Positions 17,938 through 27,820 of a DNA stretch of 64,000 nt are shown here, one piece after another. The notes beneath the pieces are model-generated. The model had not been told where the DNA came from. It worked only from the letters and a program-made list of their open reading frames with translations, and did not search any database. Source of the stretch: Sulfuritortus calidifontis (lineage in GTDB: Bacteria; Pseudomonadota; Gammaproteobacteria; Burkholderiales; Thiobacillaceae). The DNA lies in assembly GCF_003967275.1 (NCBI RefSeq), contig NZ_AP018721.1:248001-312000 (forward strand), given 5' to 3'. A program made the translations under genes and the position numbers. The first letter of the stretch is position 1. Every line of letters starts with the position of its first letter.

Positions 17938-19908
17938 ATGAGCACCATCGAATCCGTCTTGCAAGAAAACCGAGTCTTCCCGCCGTCGGCCGCCTTCGCC
18001 GCCCAGGCCAATGTCGCCGGCATGGCGGCGTATCAGGCCCTGGTGGCCAAGGCGGCGGCCGACTACGAGGGATTCTGGGCCGAGCTGGCGCGCCAGCATA
18101 TCACCTGGAGTAAGCCCTTCAGTCAGGTGCTGGACGAATCCAATGCGCCGTTCTACAAGTGGTTCGCCGACGGCGAGCTCAACGTCTCCTACAACTGCCT
18201 GGACCGTCACCTGCCGGCCCGCGCCGACAAGACGGCGCTGATCTTCGAGGCCGACGACGGTACGGTGAGCAAGGTCACCTATCAGGAGCTGTATCATCGG
18301 GTCTGCCAGTTCGCCAACGGCCTGAAGAGCCTGGGCGTGCAAAAGGGCGACCGGGTCATCATCTACATGCCGATGAGCGTGGAGGCCGTGGTCGCCATGC
18401 AGGCCTGCGCCCGCATCGGCGCCATCCATTCCGTGGTGTTCGGCGGCTTCTCGGCCAAGGCCCTGCACGAGCGCATTCAGGATGCCCGGGCCAAGGTGGT
18501 GGTCACCGCCGACGAGTCCCTGCGCGGCGGCAAGGCCGTGCCGCTCAAGGCGGCGGTGGACGAGGCCATGGCCATGGGCGATGTCGACAACGTGCAGAAG
18601 ATCGTGGTCTACCGGCGTTCCGGCGCCGCCGTGCCGATGCAGGCTGGGCGCGACCTCTGGTGGCACGACCTGGTCAAGGGCCAGGCCGACAGCTGCGAGG
18701 CGGTGCCGATGAACGCCGAGGACCCGCTGTTCATCCTCTACACCTCGGGCTCCACCGGCAAGCCCAAGGGCGTGCAGCATGCCACCGGCGGTTACCTGCT
18801 CGGCGCCATCCTGTCCATGCAATGGGTGTTCGACGCCAAGCCCGACACCGACGTCTACTGGTGCACCGCCGACGTCGGCTGGATCACCGGCCACACCTAT
18901 GTCGCCTACGGCCCGCTCGCCCTGGGCATGACCGAGGTGATCTTCGAGGGCGTGCCGACCTACCCCTCGGCCGCCCGCTTCTGGGAGATGATCGCCCGGC
19001 ACAAGGTCACCACCTTCTACACCGCGCCGACCGCGATCCGCTCCCTGATCAAGCTGGGCGCCGACCTGCCCCGCCAGCACGACCTCTCCAGCCTGCGCCT
19101 CCTGGGCACCGTGGGCGAGCCGATCAACCCCGAGGCCTGGATGTGGTACTACGAAGTGGTCGGCCAGTCGCGCTGCCCCATCGTCGACACCTGGTGGCAA
19201 ACCGAGACCGGCTCCAACATGATCTCGCCCCTGCCCGGCGCCACCCCGATCAAACCCGGTACCTGCACCCTGCCGCTGCCCGGCATCATGGCCGAGATCG
19301 TCGACGAGACCGGCCACCCGGTGCCCCAGGGTTCGGGCGGCATGCTGGTGATCAAGCGGCCCTTCCCCTCGCAGCTGCGCACCCTGTGGGGCGATCCCGA
19401 GCGGTTCAAGAAGACCTACTTCCCCGAGGAGCTGGGTGGCAAGACCTATCTGGCCGGCGACTCCTCGCGCCGAGACGAGGACGGCTATTTCTGGATCATG
19501 GGCCGGATCGACGACGTGCTGAACGTGTCCGGCCATCGCCTGGGCACCATGGAGATCGAATCGGCCCTGGTGGCCAACCCTATGGTGGCCGAGGCCGCGG
19601 TAGTGGGCAAGCCGCACGAGATCAAGGGCGAGGCGGTGGTCGCCTATGTCGTGCTCAAGCGCGCGCGGCCGACCGGTGAAGAGGCGAAAAAGATCGTGGC
19701 CGAGCTGCGCGACTGGGTGGGCAAGGAGATCGGCCCCATCGCCAAGCCGGACGAGATCCGCTTCGGCGACAACCTGCCCAAGACCCGTTCGGGCAAGATC
19801 ATGCGCCGCCTCTTGCGCGCCATCGCCAAGGGCGAGGAGATCACCCAGGACGTCTCGACCCTAGAAAACCCTGCGATCCTGGAGCAACTCAAGGAGGCGG
19901 TGGCGTGA
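17938..19908 (+). CDS. acs: Acetyl-CoA synthetase
   Basis: AMP-forming ligase turning acetate, ATP and CoA into acetyl-CoA. The 656 residues match the family. Visible are the ATP/AMP P-loop [15 protein letters not shown] (about 264-278), [14 protein letters not shown] (about 307-320), the TWWQTETGS motif (about 419-427), and the acetylation-controlled C-terminal lysine motif [11 protein letters not shown] (about 613-623). The ATG at 17938 has an AGGAG-type site upstream. The last codons ([13 protein letters not shown], stop at 19908) are repeated three more times downstream in a tandem array, described separately. Confidence 0.97.
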   Translation: MSTIESVLQENRVFPPSAAFAAQANVAGMAAYQALVAKAAADYEGFWAELARQHITWSKPFSQVLDESNAPFYKWFADGELNVSYNCLDRHLPARADKTALIFEADDGTVSKVTYQELYHRVCQFANGLKSLGVQKGDRVIIYMPMSVEAVVAMQACARIGAIHSVVFGGFSAKALHERIQDARAKVVVTADESLRGGKAVPLKAAVDEAMAMGDVDNVQKIVVYRRSGAAVPMQAGRDLWWHDLVKGQADSCEAVPMNAEDPLFILYTSGSTGKPKGVQHATGGYLLGAILSMQWVFDAKPDTDVYWCTADVGWITGHTYVAYGPLALGMTEVIFEGVPTYPSAARFWEMIARHKVTTFYTAPTAIRSLIKLGADLPRQHDLSSLRLLGTVGEPINPEAWMWYYEVVGQSRCPIVDTWWQTETGSNMISPLPGATPIKPGTCTLPLPGIMAEIVDETGHPVPQGSGGMLVIKRPFPSQLRTLWGDPERFKKTYFPEELGGKTYLAGDSSRRDEDGYFWIMGRIDDVLNVSGHRLGTMEIESALVANPMVAEAAVVGKPHEIKGEAVVAYVVLKRARPTGEEAKKIVAELRDWVGKEIGPIAKPDEIRFGDNLPKTRSGKIMRRLLRAIAKGEEITQDVSTLENPAILEQLKEAVA

Positions 19909-20352
19909 TCGTTCCGGCGGGGCTTTCGATGGCGCCACAGTTCGCAGGGTTTCGGCGCAGGCGAATGCCGGGTAGGGTCGGCGTTCAGCCCGCGCAAGCG
20001 GGCGGCCGTAGCCAAAACCCTGCGATCCTGGAGCAACTCAAGGAGGCGGTGGCGTGATCGTTCCGGCGGGGCTTTCGATAGCGCCACAGTTCGCAGGGTT
20101 TCGGCGCAGGCGAATGCCGGGTGGGGTCGGCGTTCAGCCCGCGCAAGCGGGCGGCCGTAGCCAAAACCCTGCGATCCTGGAGCAACTCAAGGAGGCGGTG
20201 GCGTGATCGTTCCGGCGGGGCTTTCGATAGCGCCACAGTTCGCAGGGTTTCGGCGCAGGCGAATGCCGGGTGGGGCCGGCGTTCAGCCGCGCAGCGGCGG
20301 CCGCAGCCAGAACCCGGCCATCCTCGACCAGCTGAAAGAGGCCGTGGCGTGA
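19865..20352 (+). repeat. Tandem repeat of a ~149-bp unit containing the acs 3' end
   Basis: The sequence coding the last residues of acs recurs with matching marks at 19869, 20018, 20167 and 20313, giving periods of 149, 149 and 146 bases. The first three coding tails are identical (AACCCTGCGATCCTGG...). The fourth encodes nearly the same peptide (NPAILDQLKEAVA) with different codons. The roughly 100-base spacer holds GC-rich inverted stretches such as GCCCGCGCAAGCGGGC. Spacers one and two differ at two bases by eye. This accounts for the whole stretch from the acs stop to the next gene. Confidence 0.9.
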
Positions 20353-20570
20353 GTGCGCCGGAAGCAGGCAATCGCCGCCGGCTTCCGCGCGGGCCGCTCT
20401 GGGTCATCCTGGCCGCCCTGCTGCTGGTGGCCTGGGCCCTCTGGCAGGTGCGCCAGCCGTCGCGGCCCCTGCCCGAGGTGCCGCCGAGCAAGGCGATCCC
20501 GGCCGATCTGCCGCATCCGCAGGATCCGCGCCGGCAGCAGCCCGAGCCGGGCCCCGCACAAAAACCTTGA
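20349..20570 (+). CDS. Small single-pass membrane protein
   Basis: A 73-residue protein with an Arg-rich N terminus, one transmembrane helix (about 17-35, GPLWVILAALLLVAWALWQ) and a Pro-rich periplasmic tail. No family was recognised. Its GTG start overlaps the stop of the fourth acs-tail copy as GTGA, as if it had once been translationally coupled to acs itself. pilU begins 21 bases after its stop. The start codon choice rests on that overlap. Confidence 0.6.
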   Translation: MSAPEAGNRRRLPRGPLWVILAALLLVAWALWQVRQPSRPLPEVPPSKAIPADLPHPQDPRRQQPEPGPAQKP

Positions 20571-20590
20571 CCGCTTGACAGGGAGGCGCC

Positions 20591-21721
20591 GTGAAAACCG
20601 ATAGCCAGTACTTCAAATTCGTCGCCGGCCTGTTGAAGCTGATGGTGGACAAGGGCGGTTCCGACCTCTTCGTCACCGTCGGCGCGCCGCCGTCGATCAA
20701 ACTGCACGGCGAGATGACTCCGGTGAACAACACCCCGGTCACGCGCGAGCAGGCCGAGGAACTGGTCGCCTCGGTGATGAACGACAAGCAGCGCCAGGAA
20801 TTTCAGGAGACCCACGAATGCAACTGGGCGATCAGCCTGGAGGGCATCGGCCGGTTCCGGATGAACGCCTATGTCCAGCGCAGCTCGCCCGGCATGGTCT
20901 GCCGGACCATCAATACCACCATCCCCAACTTCGACGAACTGGGCCTGCCGCCGGTGTTGAAGGAGGTGATGATGGAAAAGCGCGGCCTGGTGCTGATGGT
21001 GGGCGGCACCGGTTCGGGCAAGTCGACCAGCCTGGCCGCCATGCTCGACCATCGCAACGTCAACTCCAAGGGCCACATCATCTCGGTCGAGGATCCGATC
21101 GAGTTCGTCCATCCGCACAAGGGCTGCCTGGTGATGCAGCGCGAGGTGGGGGTGGATACCGACAGCTGGTTCGCCGCCCTGAAGAACACCCTGCGCCAGG
21201 CACCGGACGTGATCCTGATCGGCGAGATCCGCGACCGCGACACCATGGACTATGCCATCGCCTTCGCCGAGACCGGCCACCTCTGCCTGGCCACCCTGCA
21301 TGCCAACAACTCCAACCAGGCGCTGGACCGGATCATCAACTTCTTCCCGATCGACCGGCGCGACCAGCTGCTGATGGACCTCTCGCTCAACCTCAAGGCC
21401 CTGGTCTCCCAGCGGCTGATCCCGAAGAAGGGTGGCGGCCGGGTGCCGGCGGTGGAGATCATGATCAACTCGCCGCTGATCTCCGACCTCATCCTCAAGG
21501 GCGATGTACACGAGATCAAGCCGATCATGGCCAAGTCGCGCGACCACGGCATGCAGACCTTCGACCAGGCCCTGTTCGACCTGGCCATGGCCGGCCAGAT
21601 CGAGCGGGAGACCGCCCTGCGCTACGCCGATTCCTACAACGAGCTGCGCCTGATGTTCAAGCTGCACGGCGGCGGCGAGGGCGACGAGGACGACAAGACC
21701 AAGGACCTGTCGATCGTCTGA
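20591..21721 (+). CDS. pilU: Type IV pilus retraction ATPase, PilT/PilU family (PilU-like)
   Basis: A 376-residue hexameric secretion-type ATPase that powers pilus retraction. Visible are Walker A GGTGSGKSTSLAAM (about 138-151), the Asp box region ISVEDPIEF, the catalytic QREVGVDTDSW and LIGEIRDRDTMDYAIAFAETGHLCLATLHANN (Walker B and His box), and the C-terminal AGQIERETALRYADSYNELR. The opening LLKLMVDKGGSDLFVTVGAPPS resembles PilU more than PilT. A GTG start at 20591 follows GGGAGG. pilT itself is not in the window. Confidence 0.9.
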   Translation: MKTDSQYFKFVAGLLKLMVDKGGSDLFVTVGAPPSIKLHGEMTPVNNTPVTREQAEELVASVMNDKQRQEFQETHECNWAISLEGIGRFRMNAYVQRSSPGMVCRTINTTIPNFDELGLPPVLKEVMMEKRGLVLMVGGTGSGKSTSLAAMLDHRNVNSKGHIISVEDPIEFVHPHKGCLVMQREVGVDTDSWFAALKNTLRQAPDVILIGEIRDRDTMDYAIAFAETGHLCLATLHANNSNQALDRIINFFPIDRRDQLLMDLSLNLKALVSQRLIPKKGGGRVPAVEIMINSPLISDLILKGDVHEIKPIMAKSRDHGMQTFDQALFDLAMAGQIERETALRYADSYNELRLMFKLHGGGEGDEDDKTKDLSIV

Positions 21722-21818
21722 TCCGGCGGGGCGATAACCCTGGCTGGGCCAAGGTTGACCCTGCCCGGCCAGCGGCCGACAATAATCGGTCCTATTGCCT
21801 TCCTGCCTGGAGAATCAA

Positions 21819-22103
21819 GTGAGTGATGCCGAACTGACCAAGGAGCAGCAGATCCTGCGCGCCATGCGCAAGACCCTGGGCTCCATCGTGAAAGATGCGG
21901 CGCCGCGCGATGGCGAACCCAGCCCCCTGTCGGAGGCGACGGTGGAGAACATCCGCATGTGTTTCGGCCTGATCGCCAGCCGCGAGGCCGAACTGGCCGA
22001 GGCCCTGGGCCTGTCGCGCAACGAACGGCCGTTCTACTCCGACGAGGAGCCGAACGCCAAGGTGCTGCAGTTCAGCCCGACCAGCGGCAAGAAACCCAAC
22101 TGA
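21819..22103 (+). CDS. Conserved small hypothetical protein
   Basis: A 94-residue, mostly helical, charged soluble protein starting GTG (VSDAELTKEQQILRAMRKTLGSI) after a GGAG site. It has no signal peptide or membrane segment. The family is familiar from betaproteobacterial genomes, but I cannot assign a role. Its stop overlaps the start of the next gene (TGATG), so the two are coupled. Confidence 0.7.
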   Translation: MSDAELTKEQQILRAMRKTLGSIVKDAAPRDGEPSPLSEATVENIRMCFGLIASREAELAEALGLSRNERPFYSDEEPNAKVLQFSPTSGKKPN

Positions 22104-22357
22104 TGGCCGAATCCGTCGCCAACCTGGTCTCCGATGCCGAGGGCCAGGTGGTCAGCACCGTCTATTGCGTGATCTACGCGCCCAAGGTGGGCAACCGCAG
22201 CCGCTTCCCAGAGGGCGTGGTCACGGTGCACGAGTCCGAGGCTGCCGCCCGGGCGGCAGCCAGGCCCGAGGCCGGCTACCACGCCGCCATCGCCTCCGGA
22301 CCTTCCCGTTCCTCCGAAGGTTTCCGCTTGTTCTATCTGGTGCGCTGGCTGGACTGA
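22103..22357 (+). CDS. Small hypothetical protein
   Basis: An 84-residue soluble protein with two beta-rich segments (VVSTVYCVIYAPKVGNRSRFPEGVVTV and FRLFYLVRWLD). No family was recognised. It is translationally coupled to the preceding 94-residue gene by a one-base overlap. Confidence 0.6.
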   Translation: MAESVANLVSDAEGQVVSTVYCVIYAPKVGNRSRFPEGVVTVHESEAAARAAARPEAGYHAAIASGPSRSSEGFRLFYLVRWLD

Positions 22358-22458
22358 CCGGCGCCCCGCCATTGTCTGGTCGCCGGCCGACGTCAATAAT
22401 GCTTTCTGTCAGCCGGAGCCGACCCGGCACGCTTATCCATCAACCACAGGAAGCCATC

Positions 22459-23085
22459 ATGAGCGACGCATTGGATTATCTGGTCAAGGTGCGCGGCGAC
22501 GCGCTCGGGCACTACTTCAAGTTCCTCAAGGATGCCGGCAAGCATCTCGACCCCAAGACCCGCGACCTGATCTCGATCATCACCAAGGTCCACGCCCAGA
22601 CCGAGGGCGGTTTCAAGCAATACCTGACCCGGGCCCTGCGCGAGGGCTGCACCCCGATGGAGGTGATCGACGCCTTGCTCATGGCCTTCCCCGCCCTGGG
22701 GCTGGCCAAGATCGTCTGGGCGACCGAGATCCTGCTCGAGATGGACCTGCCGGAATTCTCGCCCGAGCTGATCAACGCCAAGCCGGAATGGCGCGACGTC
22801 ATGGCGCTGGCCGACATCGCCGACGGCGAGGTCAAACGGGTCGATTGCGGCGCCCGCTCGGTCTTCGTCTATCGCGCGGGCGAGACCTTCAAGGTCTACG
22901 ATTCGCATTGCCCGCACCAGGTCACCAACATCCCCCACCTGGCCTGCGAGGGCAAGACGCTCACCTGTCCCAAGCACCACTGGAAGTTCGACATCACCAC
23001 CGGCGCCTGCATCGAGAAGGGCAAGCATCCGCTCAAGGAATTCGCCAGCAAGGTCGAGGGCGGTCGCCTGCTCGCCTGGTGGTGA
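22459..23085 (+). CDS. AhpD-like (CMD) / Rieske [2Fe-2S] fusion protein
   Basis: A 208-residue two-domain protein. Residues about 1-115 follow the carboxymuconolactone decarboxylase/AhpD pattern (KTRDLISIITKVHAQTEGGFKQYLTRALREGCTPMEVIDALLMAFPALG) but lack the CxxC redox pair of true AhpD. Residues about 125-208 are a Rieske ferredoxin domain with the cluster ligands CPHQ and CPKHHW. The electron partner and substrate are unknown. The ATG at 22459 opens the conserved helical domain. Confidence 0.85.
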   Translation: MSDALDYLVKVRGDALGHYFKFLKDAGKHLDPKTRDLISIITKVHAQTEGGFKQYLTRALREGCTPMEVIDALLMAFPALGLAKIVWATEILLEMDLPEFSPELINAKPEWRDVMALADIADGEVKRVDCGARSVFVYRAGETFKVYDSHCPHQVTNIPHLACEGKTLTCPKHHWKFDITTGACIEKGKHPLKEFASKVEGGRLLAWW

Positions 23086-23178
23086 GTCCTGCCCCGCCCG
23101 CCATTGCGGGTGGGGCCGATACCGGTTACAAATGCCGGACGGCAGGATATCAACGCAAACAACCATCGAGGGGACAAG

Positions 23179-25206
23179 ATGAACCAATTGCTCGCGCCCG
23201 GCATGGCCTTCCTCGGCCGCTTCAGCTATCCCATCAAGTTCTTGATCCTCGGGGTCATCGCGGTCATCCCCATCGTCTACCTCACCTTCCTCGGCCTGGT
23301 GCCGCTGATGGATGCGGCCAAGATGGCGGCCACGGAGATGACCGGGGTGCGCTACATCGAGGCGGCCAAGCCTCTCTTGGCCAGCGTGCAGCAGCATCGC
23401 GGCCGTTCCAGCGGCTATCTGTCCGGCGACGACGCGGTCAAGCCCAAGATGGACGAGCAGGCGGCCAAGGCCGAGGCGGCGATCCAGGCCCTGGAGGCCC
23501 TGGATGCGGAAACCGGCGGCAATGAGGAACTCGGCCGGCGGCTGGCCGAGATCAAGGCCAAGTGGGCCGATGTCCACCAGAAGGCGCACAGCCGTGCCTT
23601 CACCCCGAAGGAGAGCTTCGTCGCCCATTCGGCGGTCACCGCCCTGATCCAGGCCTACATGGAAGATGCGGCCCACGAATACAAGCTGCTGCTCGACCCG
23701 GTCGAGGCCAGCTTCTTCCTGCAGGATGTTGCCGCGGTCCAGGCGCCGGCTCTGACCGAGGTGCTGGGCAAGATGCGGGCGATGATGACCGGCATCCTCA
23801 CCCGCAAGGTCATCACCCCGGAGGAGAAGGCGGAAGTGGCCAGCCTCGCCGGCCAGATCGAGCTCATCCACAGGCGGGTGGTGAAGGGCGTCGAGCACGC
23901 GATCGAGGCCAAGGCCGATTTGAAAGAGGCCCTGAGACCTAAGCTGGAGACGCTGACCCCGGCGCTGCAGAAGCTGATGGAAACGACCCGGCGCGAGGTG
24001 GGTGCGACCGAATTTGCCCTGAGCGGCCAGGACTACTTCAAGGAGGCGACGGCCGTAGTGGACCTGGCCGCCGTGGTGTCTAGCGCGGCCTCCGAGCAGC
24101 TGCACGGCATGTTGGAGGCGCGCGTCCGCAAGGATCATGCGGCACTCTACAGCGCTGCGGCCATCGTGACGGCCCTGATGTTGCTGCTGATGTATTTCAC
24201 CACGGCCATGCGCGCCACCATCATCCAGGCGGTGAACGTGGTCAACGACGGCACCGCCAGGATGGCGGCCGGCGATTTCACCCGGCCCATTGTCCTGGAC
24301 ACCCGGGACGAGATGGGCGAGATCGCGGCCGACATCAACCGGGCGCGCGAGGCCCTGGCCGGACTGATCGCCGAGGTACGGCGTACCGCCGACGAGGTGG
24401 CCCGCGATGCCGGCGAGGTGGCGGAAGGGGCGCGGCAGATCGCCATCGCCGCCGGCGAGCAGAGCGAGGCGATCTCCTCCTCGGCCGCCGCGGTGGAAGA
24501 ACTCACGGTGGCGATCACCCACGTTGCCGACCAGACCGAGGAGGCCAACCGTACCGCCGACCAGGCCAACAGCCTGGCCGAGGATGGCCGCCGGGTGGCC
24601 GATCGCGCCAGCAACGGCATGACCGCGGTGGCTGAATCGGTGACGGCCACCGCCCATCAGATCGAGGGGCTGAATGCCCGCGCCGTCGAGATCAGCGGCA
24701 TCGTCCAGGTGATCAAGGAGATCGCCGATCAGACCAACCTCCTGGCGCTCAACGCCGCCATCGAGGCGGCCCGGGCCGGCGAGCAGGGCCGCGGCTTCGC
24801 CGTGGTGGCCGACGAGGTGCGCAAGCTGGCCGAGCGCACGGCGGGCGCGACGACCGAGATCGGCAGCATGATCGAAGCCATCCAGCAGGAAACCCATGGC
24901 GCGGTCGACAGCATGGAGGCGAACAGCCGCAAGGCTCAGGAAGGGCGCGCCATCGTGACCGACGTCTCCGGTGCCCTGGGCGAGATCATGCAGGCGGCGC
25001 AGGCTGTGCTCGACCGGGTCGAGGAGATCACCAGTGCCTCGCGGGAACAGAAGGCGGCCAGCACCGAGATCGCCCAGAGCGTGGAGCGCATCGCCCAGAT
25101 GACCGAGGAGAACAGCGCCAGTGCCAAGCAGGTCTCCAGCGCGGCCGGGCACTTGGGCAACCTTGCCGGCACCTTGAAGACCGAACTCGACCGCTTCCAC
25201 GTCTAG
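23179..25206 (+). CDS. Methyl-accepting chemotaxis protein
   Basis: A 675-residue chemoreceptor. An N-terminal membrane anchor (about 15-41) is followed by a large helical periplasmic sensor region (about 50-310), a second membrane helix (about 318-345), a HAMP domain (about 346-398), and a long coiled-coil signalling domain. The hairpin tip [41 protein letters not shown] is intact. The periplasmic part resembles all-helical, nitrate/nitrite-sensor-like domains, but the ligand is not known. ATG 23179 follows GAGGGG. Confidence 0.93.
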   Translation: MNQLLAPGMAFLGRFSYPIKFLILGVIAVIPIVYLTFLGLVPLMDAAKMAATEMTGVRYIEAAKPLLASVQQHRGRSSGYLSGDDAVKPKMDEQAAKAEAAIQALEALDAETGGNEELGRRLAEIKAKWADVHQKAHSRAFTPKESFVAHSAVTALIQAYMEDAAHEYKLLLDPVEASFFLQDVAAVQAPALTEVLGKMRAMMTGILTRKVITPEEKAEVASLAGQIELIHRRVVKGVEHAIEAKADLKEALRPKLETLTPALQKLMETTRREVGATEFALSGQDYFKEATAVVDLAAVVSSAASEQLHGMLEARVRKDHAALYSAAAIVTALMLLLMYFTTAMRATIIQAVNVVNDGTARMAAGDFTRPIVLDTRDEMGEIAADINRAREALAGLIAEVRRTADEVARDAGEVAEGARQIAIAAGEQSEAISSSAAAVEELTVAITHVADQTEEANRTADQANSLAEDGRRVADRASNGMTAVAESVTATAHQIEGLNARAVEISGIVQVIKEIADQTNLLALNAAIEAARAGEQGRGFAVVADEVRKLAERTAGATTEIGSMIEAIQQETHGAVDSMEANSRKAQEGRAIVTDVSGALGEIMQAAQAVLDRVEEITSASREQKAASTEIAQSVERIAQMTEENSASAKQVSSAAGHLGNLAGTLKTELDRFHV

Positions 25207-25259
25207 CGGCCGGCAGCCGGTCAGATAGGATGGCCACGGACGGGGTCTTCCTTTTTGGC

Positions 25260-25805
25260 TCAGCCCTGGCCGAAGCGCTCCAGCCAGAGCAGGCCCATCA
25301 CCGTCTTGCCCTCGCAGATGCGGCCGTCGCCGACCATGGCCAGGGCCTCGGTCATGGGGATGCGCAGGATCTCCAGGAACTCGTCGTGGTCCGGGTCGTC
25401 GCCGATGTGCTTGAGACCGCTCGCCCGGTAGAACACCAGTCGTTCGTCGGAGTAGCCGATACAGGGATAGAAGGTGGCCAGATACTGCCAGGCATCGGCG
25501 GCATAGCCGGTTTCTTCCAGCAGCTCGCGCTGGGCGCACTCCAGCTCGCTCTCGTTCGGGTCGAACTTGCCGGCGGGCAGTTCGAGAAAGTCGCGGCGCA
25601 GCGGGTAGCGATGCTGGCGTTCGAGCAGGATGTCGCCGTTGTCGAACACCGGGATGATCACCGCCGCACCCGGGTGGATCAGGTATTCCCGGCTCGATTC
25701 CTTGCCGTTGGGCAGTTTCACCCGGTCGAGCTTGGCGTGCAGCAGCCGGCCCTGGTAGACGGTGTCGGAACTCAGGGTGTGTTCGGTCAGGTCGGGTTTG
25801 CTCAT
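25260..25805 (-). CDS. Nudix hydrolase, ADP-ribose pyrophosphatase type
   Basis: A 181-residue NudF-like hydrolase cleaving ADP-ribose or related nucleoside diphosphates. The Nudix box reads GKFDPNESELECAQRELLEETGY, with all catalytic Glu/Arg positions present. The upstream ELPAG and the later EFLEILRIPMTEAL fit the ADPRase branch. The substrate is inferred from the family. Confidence 0.92.
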   Translation of the reverse strand: MSKPDLTEHTLSSDTVYQGRLLHAKLDRVKLPNGKESSREYLIHPGAAVIIPVFDNGDILLERQHRYPLRRDFLELPAGKFDPNESELECAQRELLEETGYAADAWQYLATFYPCIGYSDERLVFYRASGLKHIGDDPDHDEFLEILRIPMTEALAMVGDGRICEGKTVMGLLWLERFGQG

Positions 25806-25932
25806 GTCGGCGGTCCTGCGGGGAAAGGCTCAGTATAACCAGCCTGTTGGCCTGGCCGGCGCGGTGGCGTTAGCATAATCCCTTCCGGCCGCTCGTCGGC
25901 CGCCGCTTGCAGCGCAGACCAAGGAGACCGCC

Positions 25933-27288
25933 ATGCCGCAAACCAAGATTCTGCTCGACGAGTCCGACATCCCCAGCCACTGGTACAACGTGGTGGCGGA
26001 CATGCCCAACAAGCCGGCGCCGCCGCTGGGTCCGGACGGCAAGCCGGTGGGGCCGGAGGCGCTGGCGGCCATCTTCCCTATGGCGCTGATCGAGCAGGAG
26101 GTCTCGGGCGAGCGCTGGATCCCGATTCCGGAGGCGGTGCGCGAGGCCTACCGCATCTATCGGCCCTCGCCCCTGTTCCGCGCCCATCGCCTGGAGGCCG
26201 CGCTCGGCACCCCGGCCCGCATCTACTACAAGTACGAAGGCGTCTCGCCCGCCGGCTCGCACAAGGTCAATACCTCCATCGCCCAGGCCTGGTACAACGC
26301 TCAGGCCGGGGTGAAGCGACTGGCCACCGAGACCGGCGCCGGCCAATGGGGCAGCTCGCTCGCCCTGGCCGGCCAGATGTTCGGCATCGAGGTGCGGGTC
26401 TACATGGTCAAGGTAAGCTACGACCAGAAGCCATTCCGCCGTTCCATGATGCAGACCTGGGGCGCCGAGGTGCTGGCCAGCCCGACCAACCTCACCGAGT
26501 CCGGCCGCAAGATTCTGGCCCAGGACCCGAACTCGCCCGGCAGCCTGGGCATCGCCATCTCCGAGGCGGTGGAGGAGGCGGCCTCGCGGCCCGACACCAA
26601 CTACGCCCTGGGTTCGGTGCTCAACCACGTCTGCCATCACCAGACCATCATCGGCTTGGAGGCGAAGAAGCAGTTCGAGAAGGTGGGCGAGTATCCGGAC
26701 ATGGTCTTTGCCTGCTGCGGCGGTGGCTCCAACTTCGCCGGCGCCGCCTTCCCCTTCCTGGCCGACAAGGCGGCGGGCAAGCAGGTGCGCCTGGTCGCGG
26801 CCGAGCCCACCTCCTGCCCGACCCTGACTCGCGGCCACTACGCCTACGACTTCGGCGATGCCGTCGGCCTCACGCCGATGATGCTGATGTACACCCTGGG
26901 CCACGACTTCGTGCCGCCCGGCATCCACGCCGGCGGTCTGCGTTACCACGGCGATTCGCCGCTGGTCTCCCAGTTGTACAAGGAAGGACTGATCGAGGCG
27001 GTGGCGGTGCCGCAGCTGGCCACTTTCGAGGCCGGGGTGACCTTCGCCCGGGCCGAGGGCATCATCCCGGCACCCGAGTCCTGCCACGCCATCCGCGCCT
27101 GCCTGGACGAGGCCCTGCGCTGCAAGCAGACGGGGGAGCCCAAGGTGCTGTTCTTCAACCTCTCCGGCCACGGCCACTTCGACATGGCCTCCTACGACGC
27201 CTATTTCGCCGGCAAGCTGGAGGATTACGCCTACCCCGAGCACGAGATCGAGGCGGCCCTGCATCGGCTGCCCAAGGTCGCGGCCTGA
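25933..27288 (+). CDS. trpB2: TrpB2-type tryptophan synthase beta-like protein
   Basis: A 451-residue PLP-dependent enzyme of the TrpB2 branch, longer than TrpB1. The N-terminal [21 protein letters not shown] is typical of this branch. The PLP-lysine motif [25 protein letters not shown], and the phosphate-binding CGGGSNFAG loop are present. No trpA lies nearby, consistent with stand-alone TrpB2. It may act as an indole salvage or serine-utilising enzyme; the in vivo role is unsettled for the family. An AGGAG lies before ATG 25933. Confidence 0.93.
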   Translation: MPQTKILLDESDIPSHWYNVVADMPNKPAPPLGPDGKPVGPEALAAIFPMALIEQEVSGERWIPIPEAVREAYRIYRPSPLFRAHRLEAALGTPARIYYKYEGVSPAGSHKVNTSIAQAWYNAQAGVKRLATETGAGQWGSSLALAGQMFGIEVRVYMVKVSYDQKPFRRSMMQTWGAEVLASPTNLTESGRKILAQDPNSPGSLGIAISEAVEEAASRPDTNYALGSVLNHVCHHQTIIGLEAKKQFEKVGEYPDMVFACCGGGSNFAGAAFPFLADKAAGKQVRLVAAEPTSCPTLTRGHYAYDFGDAVGLTPMMLMYTLGHDFVPPGIHAGGLRYHGDSPLVSQLYKEGLIEAVAVPQLATFEAGVTFARAEGIIPAPESCHAIRACLDEALRCKQTGEPKVLFFNLSGHGHFDMASYDAYFAGKLEDYAYPEHEIEAALHRLPKVAA

Positions 27289-27305
27289 AGTTAGGCCAGG
27301 CATGA

Positions 27306-27336
27306 AAAAGGCCGCCTCTCGGGCGGCCTTGTTTTT
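27306..27336 (+). terminator. Bidirectional rho-independent terminator
   Basis: Nine-bp stem AAGGCCGCC (27308-27316) with GGCGGCCTT (27322-27330), preceded by A residues and followed by GTTTTT. It lies between convergent trpB2 and mscL. Confidence 0.85.
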
Positions 27337-27343
27337 CGGCGGG

Positions 27344-27763
27344 TTATTTCTTCAGGGCATCGCGAATCTCGCGCAGCAGCAGGATGTCTTCCGGTGTCGG
27401 CGGCGGAGCGGCCGGCGTGATTGGTTCAGGACGCTGCAGCCGGTTGATCGCCTTGATCGCGACGAAGATAGCCAGGGCGATGATGGTGAAGTCGACCAGG
27501 GCGTTGATGAAGGCGCCGTACTTGATCAAGGGTGCGCCGGCCTTCTCCGCCTGCTCCAGGGTCTCGAAGGTCTTGTCGCCAAGGTTGATATAGAGCTGCT
27601 TGAAATCGACCTCGCCGAGCAGCTTGCCCAGGGGCGGCATGACGATGTCCTTGACCAGGGAATCGACGATCTTGCCGAAGGCGCTGCCGATGATGACACC
27701 GACCGCCAGGTCGATCACGTTGCCGCGCATGGCGAAGGCCTTGAATTCCTGAATGAACGACAT
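27344..27763 (-). CDS. mscL: Large-conductance mechanosensitive channel
   Basis: A 139-residue MscL that opens under membrane tension to release solutes. The N-terminal amphipathic helix ([32 protein letters not shown]) contains the first membrane helix. The second is [23 protein letters not shown], followed by the cytoplasmic helix [18 protein letters not shown] at 27761-27763 follows a GAGGAGG site, which fixes the start over an upstream in-frame one. Confidence 0.96.
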   Translation of the reverse strand: MSFIQEFKAFAMRGNVIDLAVGVIIGSAFGKIVDSLVKDIVMPPLGKLLGEVDFKQLYINLGDKTFETLEQAEKAGAPLIKYGAFINALVDFTIIALAIFVAIKAINRLQRPEPITPAAPPPTPEDILLLREIRDALKK

Positions 27764-27820
27764 GGCTGCCTCCTCACTGGTTGGGGGTGGCCCGATTCTG
27801 CCACCGGCCAGCAACCGGGA

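Noticed and set aside
14927-17941. Open frame of about 1000 codons on the strand opposite glnE
   Set aside because: It mirrors the codon structure of glnE (high-GC third positions), has no recognisable domains, and begins inside repeat element A.
19865-20352. Possibility that the acs tail repeats are a CRISPR-like array
   Set aside because: The repeat unit is about 149 bases with no short repeat/unique spacer pattern; spacers are themselves near-identical.
22393-25539. Open frame of about 1050 codons opposite the Rieske fusion and chemoreceptor
   Set aside because: Antisense shadow of two clear genes; composition rich in Gly/His/Asp typical of such shadows.
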